Notes: a model not told the origin generated them from the letters alone. 6,297 bases of DNA from Paracoccaceae bacterium (GCA_007131945.1 SLPP01000245.1:1-6297); one strand, 5' to 3'. Counted from the stretch's first letter, positions 1 through 6,111 are shown. Translations and numbers: made by a program.

Positions 1-798
1 CAAGAAACCGATCACCTGCCGGGCGTAAACCTCCGGCGCGGTAAGGACCGCGTCATGTCCGTGTCCGGGCAGGTCCACGATCCGCGCGTTCGGCAGGACC
101 GCGGCAAGCGCGTCGGTTGCATAAGTCTCGCGGCGGCTCTCGGTCCCGATCTGCAGCATCACCGGCATGTCGAGTCCGGCAAAGCGTTTCGGATCGAAGC
201 TGTGCCCGGGCAGCGCCAGCAGGTCGTGGCGCGTCGGTGGCGCCTCGGCCACGAATTGCGACCAGAGCGGGGTTGCGCGCATGTCGGCAAGGTCGCTGTC
301 GGAAAGCGACAGCTGGTCCCGCAGGAAGGCGGTCGTGTAGCCCTCCCAGTCGCCGGCGGCAGCGAAGGCCTCGAGCGCGGCCACCTCCTTTGCCGAGACC
401 GCCTCGGGCAGCGGCGGTTCGTAGAGTACCAGCTTCGCGATCCGCTGGCGGACCAGCGGCGCCGCCTCCAGCGCAACCAGCGCCCCGTAGGAATGGCCGA
501 GGAGGTGGACGGGGCCATCGATCGCCTCGATCAGCGCGGCGACATCGTCCGCCTCGTCGGCGACGCTGTGGCCCTCGGTCGCGTCGGTCTTGTCGCGCCC
601 GCGGCGGGCAAGGGCGTGGACCGTAACGTGGCGGGCGAATTCCGGCGCCACGAACTGCCAGTTCGTCCGGTGATCGCAGAACGATCCGTGGACGAGCACC
701 AGGGGCGGGCCGGTGCCGAAGCGATCGCACGTGATCGCGACGCCCTGTCGGCTCTGCAGGCAGCGGGTCTCGATCAATTCGAGGTTGGTATCGGACAT
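1..798 (-). CDS. Alpha/beta-fold hydrolase, C-terminus cut by window edge
   Basis: The frame starts at ATG 798 and stays open for 266 codons to the left edge, so only the extreme C-terminus and stop are missing. The protein shows the alpha/beta hydrolase plan: an oxyanion-type HGSF at residues 37-40, the nucleophile elbow GHSYG with Ser103, the strand LVLYEPP near residues 123-129, and a C-terminal PGHGHD in which His248 is the likely catalytic histidine. The usual Asp after strand seven is replaced by GTES (218-221), so Glu220 or an acid elsewhere may complete the triad. The family hydrolyses esters, lactones or related bonds in the cytoplasm; no signal peptide is seen and the substrate cannot be read from sequence. 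AAGGGAG (806-812, minus strand) is the ribosome site, 7 nt before the ATG. The gene is divergent from a TetR regulator whose probable operators sit on its promoter, which suggests substrate- or toxin-inducible expression. Confidence 0.9.
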   Translation of the reverse strand, partial: MSDTNLELIETRCLQSRQGVAITCDRFGTGPPLVLVHGSFCDHRTNWQFVAPEFARHVTVHALARRGRDKTDATEGHSVADEADDVAALIEAIDGPVHLLGHSYGALVALEAAPLVRQRIAKLVLYEPPLPEAVSAKEVAALEAFAAAGDWEGYTTAFLRDQLSLSDSDLADMRATPLWSQFVAEAPPTRHDLLALPGHSFDPKRFAGLDMPVMLQIGTESRRETYATDALAAVLPNARIVDLPGHGHDAVLTAPEVYARQVIGFL

Positions 799-839
799 GA
801 CAGGTCTCCCTTGCGTGAAAGGTCCATCTCTCGCGTTTC

Positions 840-855
840 TGGACCGATCGTCATA
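840..855 (+). promoter_or_regulatory. Operator-like box 1 (GACC type) for the TetR regulator
   Basis: TGGACCGATCGTCATA contains GAC and GTC arms around a 5-bp centre. It agrees well with the box I recall for Bacillus LmrA/YxaF-type TetR repressors (roughly TAGACC, R, K, TC, then a YATA end). It covers the region just downstream of the hydrolase -10 element. An almost identical copy begins 21 bp further on. Assignment to the adjacent TetR protein is an inference from the match, the position and the protein's LmrA-like sequence. Confidence 0.5.
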
Positions 856-882
856 GTATATGGACCGGTTGTCATATTTCAA
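855..882 (-). promoter_or_regulatory. Candidate sigma-70 promoter of the alpha/beta hydrolase gene
   Basis: On the minus strand, TTGAAA (877-882) and TATACT (855-860) are separated by 16 bp. Both are close to the sigma-70 consensus, and AT-rich elements like these stand out in GC-rich DNA. The spacer is exactly the operator-like box at 861-876, and the second box begins at the -10 element, so a bound repressor would block polymerase. The predicted start near 848 leaves a leader of about 50 nt before the hydrolase ATG. Confidence 0.55.
861..876 (+). promoter_or_regulatory. Operator-like box 2 (GACC type) for the TetR regulator
   Basis: TGGACCGGTTGTCATA matches box 1 at 14 of 16 positions and has the same orientation. 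Its start is 21 bp after that of box 1, about two helical turns, so two repressor dimers would bind the same DNA face. It fills the spacer between the -35 and -10 elements of the hydrolase promoter and also overlaps the candidate -35 of the TetR gene, so one site could repress both directions. Confidence 0.5.
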
Positions 883-897
883 CCGGGCATCTAGGAT
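869..897 (+). promoter_or_regulatory. Candidate promoter of the TetR gene
   Basis: TTGTCA (869-874) and TAGGAT (892-897) are separated by 17 bp. The -35 is close to consensus and the -10 is moderate. Transcription would begin about 7 nt after the -10, at or next to the ATG at 904, giving a nearly leaderless mRNA. The -35 lies inside operator box 2, which would give autoregulation. Confidence 0.35.
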
Positions 898-903
898 CCC
901 ATC

Positions 904-1491
904 ATGACCGTGAAGACTCGCGACCGGATGATCCAGACCACCGCCCGGCTCCTCCAGGAGCGGGGCTACTACGGCACCTCGCTCAACGACATCCTGGCCG
1001 AGAGCGGTGCCCCGCGCGGCTCGCTCTATTTCCACTTCCCGGGCGGCAAGGCCGGGATCGTGGCCGAGGCGACGCGGGCAAGCATCGACCAGGCGACCGT
1101 GGCGCTGCGCCAGTCGCTGGCCGAGGCGCCAACCCCCGGGGCCGGCGTGCGCCGCTTCGTCGAGGAGACGGCCGAGATGATGGCGGCCTCCGGCTACACT
1201 TTCGGCTGCCCGGTGGCGCCGATCATCCTCGATGCCCAGGCCGAGGAGGCGGCGCTGGCCGAGCTGTGCCGGACCGCCTTCGACGCATGGGCCGATGTCA
1301 TGCGCGCGGCTTTCGAGACCGCCGGCATCGCCCCCGATCGCGCCGCAACGCTGGCGCTGATGGTGGAGGCGACGCATGAGGGGCTCTTCCTCATCGCCCG
1401 CGCTCGGCGCGACATCGCCCCGCTGACGACCGGCGCCGCAGAGCTGGAGGCCCTCATCGACCGCGCCATTCCAGCACGGGGTGATCGTTAG
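904..1491 (+). CDS. TetR/AcrR-family transcriptional repressor, LmrA/YxaF-like
   Basis: This 195-residue protein is typical in length for TetR repressors. Residues 6-55 form the N-terminal helix-turn-helix; the stretch ESGAPRGSLYFHFPGGK (29-45) is characteristic of the LmrA/YxaF/QacR-like branch, in which the recognition helix is followed by FHFPGGK. The rest, including the segment GCPVAPIILDA near residues 100-110, is the helical ligand-binding and dimerisation domain. The family represses its own gene and a neighbour until a small ligand binds. Here the divergent hydrolase is the obvious target, with two operator-like boxes in the shared gap. The ATG has only a weak AGGAT-like site 6 nt upstream; no better start is visible. 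The gene converges on the transporter gene 108 bp downstream, and I see no clear terminator hairpin in that gap. The ligand is unknown. Confidence 0.93.
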   Translation: MTVKTRDRMIQTTARLLQERGYYGTSLNDILAESGAPRGSLYFHFPGGKAGIVAEATRASIDQATVALRQSLAEAPTPGAGVRRFVEETAEMMAASGYTFGCPVAPIILDAQAEEAALAELCRTAFDAWADVMRAAFETAGIAPDRAATLALMVEATHEGLFLIARARRDIAPLTTGAAELEALIDRAIPARGDR

Positions 1492-1599
1492 GCGGGGCTG
1501 GATCGCTGCCAATTCCCTGCGCGCGGAAAGACACACCAATTGTTCGGAAAGGCGGCCAGATGCGGATCTAATACCGAGAGGCGTCGCGCGGTAGCCCGA

Positions 1600-2532
1600 T
1601 TAGTGCCGGCGAGGTTTGTCGCGACGTCGCCGCGGCACGCCTCGGCCTTGCAGGATCGCGCCGAGATAGACCCCGGAGAGGACGAGAGCGCCGCCGACGA
1701 AGAAGTCGGCGCCCACCCTTTCACCCAGAACGATCGCAGCCAGGGCCAGCGCGACCACGGGGGCGAGCACATACTGGTAGGACGCGGCCGAGGCGCTCCA
1801 GTGCCGAAGGAGATACATGACGAGGAGGAAAGTCCCGACCGTGCCGATCGTGGAGAGGAAGGCGAAGGCGGCCCAGGTCTCGGGGCGCGCTGGCAAGACC
1901 GGCGTCTCGCCGGATGCGACCGACAAGGCGATCAGTATGGCAGCGCCGAACGACATCGCGACCGTATTCGCGGCGAGCAGGCTCTCGGGCGGGTAGAGCT
2001 TGAGGATGATCCCCGCCTGGGCCGCGCAAACGGCCGCAGCCAGCAGCGCGAGCAAAGACAGCGCGGAGACGACCTGTCCCGCCTGCTGATGAAAGATCGT
2101 GGCAATGCCGGCGACGGTGACGATCGCCCCGGCGACGGCGGGCCAGCGGAATCGTTCGAGACCCTGCGCCAACGCAAGAAAGAACGTGATCAGCGGCACA
2201 AGCGACAGAAGCACCTGGCCGTAGGCGGCGCCGACCTCGACCAGGCCCCAGTAGACGAACGCGAAATAGGCCGCGATGCCGGTCAGGCCGAAAAGCACGG
2301 AGCCCAGAAGCGAGCGTCCGCGCGGGAACCGCAGGCCGCGGACCTGCATAAGCACAAGGAACAGACCCGCGGCGACGAGAAAGCGCGCCCCCGCGCCCCA
2401 GAGCGGCGGCAGCTCGCGATTGCTGAGCCGGATGGCAACGATGTTGCTGCCGATGAGCAGGACGATCCCCGCGAATGCCAGAAGCGGCAGCGCAGCGCGA
2501 ACCTGACCGGACGACGCGCGATGAGTGTCCAT
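1600..2532 (-). CDS. EamA-domain transporter of the drug/metabolite transporter (DMT) superfamily
   Basis: This 310-residue, very hydrophobic protein has the length and two-repeat layout of DMT-superfamily carriers: about ten membrane segments in two EamA repeats (roughly residues 12-147 and 160-296). Recognisable family features are the GARFLVAAGLFLVL segment in the first repeat, VEVGAAYGQVLLSLVPLITFFLA before its end, and the second-repeat signature SYQYVLAPVVALALAAIVLGERV. It ends in a basic cytoplasmic tail, RRRRDKPRRH. Such proteins export or take up amino acids, metabolites or drugs across the inner membrane; the substrate cannot be told from sequence. An in-frame TAG lies 12 nt upstream of the ATG at 2532, so the start is fixed to this region; the ribosome site is weak. 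It lies 167 bp downstream of the DUF4242 gene on the same strand, separated by a hairpin, so it is probably transcribed largely on its own. Confidence 0.92.
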   Translation of the reverse strand: MDTHRASSGQVRAALPLLAFAGIVLLIGSNIVAIRLSNRELPPLWGAGARFLVAAGLFLVLMQVRGLRFPRGRSLLGSVLFGLTGIAAYFAFVYWGLVEVGAAYGQVLLSLVPLITFFLALAQGLERFRWPAVAGAIVTVAGIATIFHQQAGQVVSALSLLALLAAAVCAAQAGIILKLYPPESLLAANTVAMSFGAAILIALSVASGETPVLPARPETWAAFAFLSTIGTVGTFLLVMYLLRHWSASAASYQYVLAPVVALALAAIVLGERVGADFFVGGALVLSGVYLGAILQGRGVPRRRRDKPRRH

Positions 2533-2664
2533 CAGCGAAGCCTACCGGAAAGCCGCCAGCGCCGCCACGACCGCACGGAACGCACCGTTCGCGGCGTGGG
2601 TGCCCACCGCATCGGGCGCCGACCGGCCCCGCTTGCATCGGCGCGGGCTCGCGGGTCGAGCGGA

Positions 2665-2693
2665 CCGGCGCGCCCCCCTCGGGGACGCGCCGG
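2665..2693 (-). terminator. GC-rich hairpin after the DUF4242 gene, terminator-like
   Basis: The arms CCGGCGCG (2665-2672) and CGCGCCGG (2686-2693) pair perfectly over 8 bp. An inner CCCC/GGGG stem extends the hairpin after a one-base mismatch or bulge and leaves a 3-nt loop. It begins 6 nt after the stop codon of the DUF4242 gene in its direction of transcription, which is the usual place for a terminator. No U-run follows, so it may be Rho-assisted, a 3'-end stabiliser or a partial terminator before the transporter gene. Confidence 0.5.
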
Positions 2694-2699
2694 CGCGGT

Positions 2700-2996
2700 T
2701 TACGCCGCGACGTCGGGGGTCGGGTCGGGGTTGACGATGGCGGTGTCCTGCACCGGGCGGATTTCCATTTCGGGCTTGCCGATGCGGCGGCCGTGTTCGC
2801 GCAGCGCCTCCTCGTCGGTGGCCTGGAACAGGCAGACACATCCGAGCCGCCCGTCCTCCTCGCGGACGACATAGCTGCGGATCCAGCGCAGGCGGTCGGA
2901 CATCTCCTGCACCACCTGTTCCGATTTCGCGCTGGTCGCGGCCAGTTCCTCGGCATTCGCCCAGAGCCAGGGGCGGTTGATATGATAGAGTTGCAT
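2700..2996 (-). CDS. DUF4242 domain-containing small protein
   Basis: The 98-residue product matches the DUF4242 family throughout. The core is a ferredoxin-like alpha/beta fold with WIRSYVV (38-44), GCVCLFQATDEEALREHGRRIGKP (52-75, the most diagnostic part) and a closing strand. The best-studied relative I know of is the Streptomyces protein SCO4226, described as nickel-binding; whether this protein binds metal is not established here, though His68 in REHGRR and the cysteine pair at 53 and 55 are candidate ligands. It is probably cytoplasmic, with no signal peptide. GGAG (3005-3008, minus strand) lies 8 nt before the ATG and fixes the start; the reading frame is open well upstream, but only this start gives a family-sized protein. 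It is divergent from a GlxA-type regulator, which makes it a likely target of that regulator. Its biological role is unknown. Confidence 0.85.
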   Translation of the reverse strand: MQLYHINRPWLWANAEELAATSAKSEQVVQEMSDRLRWIRSYVVREEDGRLGCVCLFQATDEEALREHGRRIGKPEMEIRPVQDTAIVNPDPTPDVAA

Positions 2997-3025
2997 GGTT
3001 CTTTCTCCGTGTTCCGGGTTGTGGC

Positions 3026-3066
3026 GCTCGCCTTGCGAGCTGTGTTCACAATGCCCGATGCCGGGC
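3026..3066. promoter_or_regulatory. Cluster of three tandem palindromes between divergent genes
   Basis: Three perfect dyads follow one another: GCTCGC/GCGAGC with a 3-nt centre (3026-3040), TGTGTTCACA (3041-3050), and GCCCG/CGGGC with a 4-nt centre (3053-3066). They lie 30 to 70 bp upstream of the DUF4242 start and about 100 to 140 bp upstream of the GlxA-type gene. They may be operator sites for the regulator or leader hairpins of the minus-strand mRNA. AraC-type proteins more often bind direct repeats, so assigning them to the GlxA-type protein is uncertain. Confidence 0.35.
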
Positions 3067-3073
3067 GCAGAAT
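3045..3073 (+). promoter_or_regulatory. Candidate promoter of the GlxA-type regulator gene
   Basis: TTCACA (3045-3050) and CAGAAT (3068-3073) are separated by exactly 17 bp, matching sigma-70 at 5 of 6 and 4 of 6 positions. The spacer contains the GCCCG/CGGGC dyad. The leader would be about 85 nt. Chance matches at this level are not rare. Confidence 0.3.
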
Positions 3074-3164
3074 GCAGATGACGGTCCTGACGAGGAAGGG
3101 GGACCAAACTGCCACCGGCGCGTGAGGCGAGGAAAAATCTGGCGAATTGTGGGATATTTCCCGT

Positions 3165-4196
3165 ATGTCGGGAGACGTCACCATAGAGAAGCGCCTGCTG
3201 GACGTCGCCATCGTCCTGGTCAACGAGGGCTTCGCCTCGACGGCCATCGGCCCGATCGAGGTCTTCACTGCCGCCGGCACGATGTGGAACGAAATGAGCG
3301 GCGAAGAGCCTAGCCCGCGCTTCCACGTGAAGATGGCCTCGATCGACGGCGAGCCGATCCGCAGTGCCTACGGACTGCGCATCGCGCCCGATCGAAGCAT
3401 CGCCGAGATCGACAGGGCTGACCTGATCTTCGTCTCCGCCTCGGGCGCTGTTCCCGCGGACTGGATGCAGCGGCACGCCGAGATCCCGGCCTGGCTGGCG
3501 GCCTTGCACGAGCGTGGCGCCTTCATCGCCGGCGTCTGCTCGGGCGTCGCCTTTCTGGCCGAGGCCGGGTTCCTCGACGGGCGGCGCGCGACGACGCATT
3601 GGGGCGTGGCCGAGGCGTTCGGCAAGCGGTATCCGAAGGTTGACTGGCGCCCCGACCTGCTGATCACCGAGGATGGCGGCGTCTTCTGCGGCGGCGGCGT
3701 CAATGCCGCGCTCGATCTCAGCCTCTACCTTTTGGACCGGCTCTGCGGTCACGAAACGGCGGTGGGCTGTGCCAAGGCCCTGCTCGTCGACATGCCGCGG
3801 GTCCACCAGTCAGGCTACGCGCTTCTCCCCCTCTCGCCGCCGCATGGCGACGCGAAAGTGCGCGAGGCCGAGGACTACCTGCAAGCGCATTTCCACAAGA
3901 ACCCCTCGGTCGAGGACGTGGCGCGCCACCTGGGCATGAGCGCGCGCGACCTGATCCGCCGCTTCAAGGCCGCCACCGGGCGTCTGCCCGGCGCCTATCT
4001 GCAGAGGGTGCGCGTGGCGGCGGCCCGGCAGATGCTCGAGGACGGCCGAACGCCGGTGCTACGCGTCGGCACCGAGCTGGGCTATGACGACCCGGCCCAC
4101 TTTCGCCGCGTCTTCAAGCGCCACATGGGGCTCACGCCTTCGGGCTACCGCGAGAGGTTCCGTCTTCGGTTTCCGCAATTCGCGGAACCGCCCTGA
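3165..4196 (+). CDS. GlxA-family transcriptional regulator: DJ-1/PfpI domain fused to AraC-type helix-turn-helix
   Basis: The 343-residue protein has two domains. Residues 10-195 are DJ-1/PfpI (class I amidotransferase-like): a first strand LLDVAIVLVN, the elbow AGVCSGVAFLAEAGFLDGR with Cys125, and the family signature RRATTHW (140-146). Residues 228-330 are an AraC C-terminal domain with two helix-turn-helix units, around VEDVARHLGMSARDLIRRFK and VLRVGTELGYDDPAHFRRVFKRHMGLTPSGYR, the second being the classical AraC signature. The length is usual for GlxA-like activators. In this family the N-terminal domain is thought to sense a small molecule rather than act as an enzyme. I chose ATG 3165, with GGGA 10 nt upstream; a TTG at 3147 would add six residues and has a poorly spaced site. 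The gene is divergent from DUF4242, its likeliest target, and lies 75 bp before an acylphosphatase gene. A hairpin (4167-4190) covers its last codons. Confidence 0.93.
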   Translation: MSGDVTIEKRLLDVAIVLVNEGFASTAIGPIEVFTAAGTMWNEMSGEEPSPRFHVKMASIDGEPIRSAYGLRIAPDRSIAEIDRADLIFVSASGAVPADWMQRHAEIPAWLAALHERGAFIAGVCSGVAFLAEAGFLDGRRATTHWGVAEAFGKRYPKVDWRPDLLITEDGGVFCGGGVNAALDLSLYLLDRLCGHETAVGCAKALLVDMPRVHQSGYALLPLSPPHGDAKVREAEDYLQAHFHKNPSVEDVARHLGMSARDLIRRFKAATGRLPGAYLQRVRVAAARQMLEDGRTPVLRVGTELGYDDPAHFRRVFKRHMGLTPSGYRERFRLRFPQFAEPP

Positions 4197-4271
4197 GTCT
4201 GTCGGCCCGGGCGGCGGCAAGGTCGGGTCGCGACGCGGCCCCCGGATCGATGTTGGAGGAATGGTCGGAAG

Positions 4272-4571
4272 ATGATGGGAAACGGACCAGACAGTGCGAC
4301 AACGGCGAAGCATGTGGTGGTGACGGGTCGCGTGCAGGGGGTCTGGTTCCGTGCTTGGACACGCGATCAGGCGCAGGCGCTCGGGGTCTCGGGATGGGTC
4401 CGCAACCGGTCGGACGGTTCGGTCGAAGCGGTGGTCGCCGGACCCCACGAAGCGGTCCAGACGCTGATCGAGGCGCTGCACAAGGGCCCGCGGGCGGCGA
4501 AAGTAAAGGAAGTCCGCGTGACGGAAACGACGGAACTGCCGTCGGAGACCGGCTTCCGCATCAATCGTTGA
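4272..4571 (+). CDS. acyP: Acylphosphatase
   Basis: This 99-residue protein carries the acylphosphatase signature almost unchanged: VTGRVQGVWFRAWTRDQA (17-34) and GWVRNRSDGSVEAV (41-54). Arg27 and Asn45 correspond to the catalytic Arg and Asn of the family. It hydrolyses the carboxyl-phosphate bond of acyl phosphates such as acetyl phosphate or 1,3-bisphosphoglycerate in the cytoplasm. The length is a few residues above the usual ~90 because of a short unconserved N-terminus. Two ATGs in tandem (4272 and 4275) are possible starts; GGAGGA (4255-4260) is 11 nt before the first, slightly far, and CGGAAG abuts it. It follows the GlxA-type gene on the same strand by 75 bp and may be co-transcribed, but no functional link is evident; acyP genes are often found in unrelated surroundings. 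Confidence 0.93.
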   Translation: MMGNGPDSATTAKHVVVTGRVQGVWFRAWTRDQAQALGVSGWVRNRSDGSVEAVVAGPHEAVQTLIEALHKGPRAAKVKEVRVTETTELPSETGFRINR

Positions 4572-4714
4572 GTGGTGACGCCCGCGTGGCTTGACCAGAG
4601 GTATCCATTTGGAACAGCGGCGCACCTGACAAACTTGCGAATGGCAGGTGATCCACAGAGTATTCAGGGCCGGTAGGCCCGGGCAGGAAATCGGGCCCGA
4701 CCATGGGATCGGCG

Positions 4715-4738
4715 GCGGCGCCCTGCATGGGGCGCCGC
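4715..4738 (-). terminator. Perfect 9-bp GC hairpin downstream of the acyl-CoA dehydrogenase-like gene
   Basis: The arms GCGGCGCCC (4715-4723) and GGGCGCCGC (4730-4738) pair perfectly around a TGCATG loop. The hairpin begins 15 nt after the minus-strand stop codon, in the gap where that gene converges on acyP. There is no U-run on either strand, so it may be a Rho-assisted or bidirectional terminator. Weaker dyads lie on the acyP side, CACCTG/CAGGTG around 4625-4652 and GGCCCG/CGGGCC around 4676-4697. Confidence 0.4.
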
Positions 4739-4752
4739 GACCCGGGCCATCG

Positions 4753-5880
4753 CTACCCGACCGGTTCCAGCCCCATCGCCATGCGTCCGGTGAAGCGTTG
4801 CTGGCGCTTCTCCGGCAGCGGGTGGAACTGCCCGCCATGGACATCGCGCAGCAGTCGCTCCAGCCCGTGCCGGCGGAAAAAGCCGGCGCCACCTGCTGCC
4901 TCCAGCGCCTTTTCCACGGTGGCGATGCAGGCATTCGCCGCGATGGTCTTGCGCACCAGCGCGGCATTGGCGAGGTCTGTGCTCGGGGTGAAATCCAGGT
5001 CGTTGGCCTGTCGGATCATGTCCTCGGTGGCGATCCGTGCGGTCACAAGCCGGTTCTCGAGCTCCCCGAGCAGGGTCGGCGCTTCGGGATCATCGGCCTT
5101 CACCAGCTTGCGCGCGATGCGCGCCGCGCTTTCGGCAATGCCGACATAGACCGACATGATGAGTGGCAGTGCGACCGTCGCGATCACGGCGAAGGCGGGA
5201 TGGAAGCGACCGCGCGGGCGCTTGAGCACCACGGCCTCCTCGGGGACGAACACGGCGTCGAGCCGGACGGTCTGCGAGCCCGTCCCCCGCATTCCCAGCG
5301 TGTACCAGTCATCCAAGAGGCGCACGCCGTCGCTGTTCAGCGGCAGGGGGAAGTGCAGCACCTGCGGCTCGCCGTCGGGCGGGTCGAATGCGGCCGAGGT
5401 GACCAGCACGTCGCCACGCGGCACGCCGCTTGCGAAGGGTTTGACGGCACTCACGCGAAAGCCGCCCTCCACGGCTTCGGCATTGCCGTTGGAGTTGAGC
5501 CAGTCATTGGCGCCGGTGCTCACCAGTACCAGCTCCCCGGCCCCCACCTTCTCCAGCAGCGGTTTGCCGGGGCGCCCGGCGCGTGCATTGGCAGCGGCAG
5601 CCGCGACGAGGTGCTGGTGCATCGACAATGCCAGCGCGGTCGCCGGGCAGGAATGCGCCAGCCGTCGCAGGAAATCGCACATCGCGCTGTGGCTCACGCC
5701 GCTCCCGCCCAACTCGCGCGGGACCAATGCCGAGAACACACGGTGTTCGCGCAGGCGATCGTAGTTCTCGGCGACGAAACTGTCCGCCATGTCATGATCT
5801 GCGGCCGTCGCCGCGAACTGTGGCCCGATTTCGGCCAACACCTTCTCAAGGTCCAGTTCCTTCGTGATCGTCTCCGTCAT
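4753..5880 (-). CDS. Acyl-CoA dehydrogenase-family flavoprotein, monooxygenase-like (DszC/HsaA-type) C-terminus
   Basis: The 375-residue product has the three-part acyl-CoA dehydrogenase fold: an N-terminal helical domain (about 5-112) with LVPRELGGSGVS (52-63), a middle beta domain (about 115-217) with FRVSAVKPFASGVP and LGMRGTGSQTVRLDAVFVPEE, and a C-terminal helical domain (about 228-370). The C-terminus reads RLLRDVHGGQFHPLPEKRQQRFTGR (342-366). It lacks the C-terminal GT-containing glutamate loop of medium-chain-type dehydrogenases and instead has RD followed by FHP (352-354), a pattern I associate with DszC- and HsaA-like flavin-dependent oxygenases. It could therefore be an FMNH2-dependent monooxygenase or a dehydrogenase; the substrate is unknown, and no flavin reductase is in the window. 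GGGAGGT (5885-5891) lies 4 nt before ATG 5880 and decides the start; upstream in-frame codons read as low-complexity leader. It appears to be monocistronic here. Confidence 0.88.
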   Translation of the reverse strand: MTETITKELDLEKVLAEIGPQFAATAADHDMADSFVAENYDRLREHRVFSALVPRELGGSGVSHSAMCDFLRRLAHSCPATALALSMHQHLVAAAAANARAGRPGKPLLEKVGAGELVLVSTGANDWLNSNGNAEAVEGGFRVSAVKPFASGVPRGDVLVTSAAFDPPDGEPQVLHFPLPLNSDGVRLLDDWYTLGMRGTGSQTVRLDAVFVPEEAVVLKRPRGRFHPAFAVIATVALPLIMSVYVGIAESAARIARKLVKADDPEAPTLLGELENRLVTARIATEDMIRQANDLDFTPSTDLANAALVRKTIAANACIATVEKALEAAGGAGFFRRHGLERLLRDVHGGQFHPLPEKRQQRFTGRMAMGLEPVG

Positions 5881-5992
5881 CGTGACCTCCCGTGATCTCT
5901 TGACTGGCCGTGCCGAGACGCTCTCCGGGCGCAATGACTCACCGGGACTGAAACGCAGCACTCCGGGTCGGGATCTTGGTGTTGTTGCCGGC

Positions 5993-6016
5993 AACTCGCT
6001 GCCGCGTCAGCGAGTT
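5993..6016 (-). promoter_or_regulatory. Perfect stem-loop in the leader of the flavoprotein gene
   Basis: AACTCGCTG (5993-6001) and CAGCGAGTT (6008-6016) form a perfect 9-bp dyad around 6 nt. It lies about 113 nt upstream of the flavoprotein ATG, inside the predicted leader. Neighbouring weaker dyads are GGGG/CCCC (6018-6034) and CGCG/CGCG (6038-6049). It may be an mRNA structure or a second protein-binding site; I recognise no known riboswitch. Confidence 0.4.
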
Positions 6017-6082
6017 CGGGGTGCATCGCCCCCCAAGCGCGGTAACGCGAGAAACTGCCGGCTCCCCGGCCATCATGTGCTC

Positions 6083-6111
6083 AGCATACGGGACGAATCG
6101 CGCCCAAACAA
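6083..6111 (-). promoter_or_regulatory. Candidate promoter of the flavoprotein gene
   Basis: On the minus strand, TTGTTT (6106-6111) and TATGCT (6083-6088) are 17 bp apart. The -35 overlaps one end of the inverted repeat 6107-6131. The start would be near 6076, giving a leader of about 195 nt. Confidence 0.4.

Noticed and set aside
55..894. Plus-strand open frame of 279 codons at the left
   Set aside because: It is antisense to the alpha/beta hydrolase with its catalytic motifs and runs through the hydrolase/TetR promoter region.
1540..2874. Long plus-strand open frame of 444 codons
   Set aside because: It is antisense to the EamA transporter and the DUF4242 gene; its translation is Arg/Gln/Asp/Gly-rich with no family character, as expected opposite GC-rich membrane-protein codons.
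1721..3280. Long minus-strand open frame of 519 codons
   Set aside because: It crosses the DUF4242 gene, two gaps and part of the transporter in a shifted frame, and is Arg/Ser/Pro-rich without recognisable domains.
2700..3806. N-terminal extension of the DUF4242 protein to 368 residues
   Set aside because: The extension runs antisense through the GlxA-type gene. A good ribosome site precedes ATG 2996, which gives the family's usual length.
4648..5895. Plus-strand open frame of 415 codons opposite the flavoprotein gene
   Set aside because: It is a His/Gly/Arg-rich shadow of the acyl-CoA dehydrogenase-like gene, which has clear domain motifs and a strong ribosome site.
5881..6076. SAM-II or other known riboswitch in the flavoprotein leader
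   Set aside because: I compared it by eye with the motifs I remember and found no matching conserved core.
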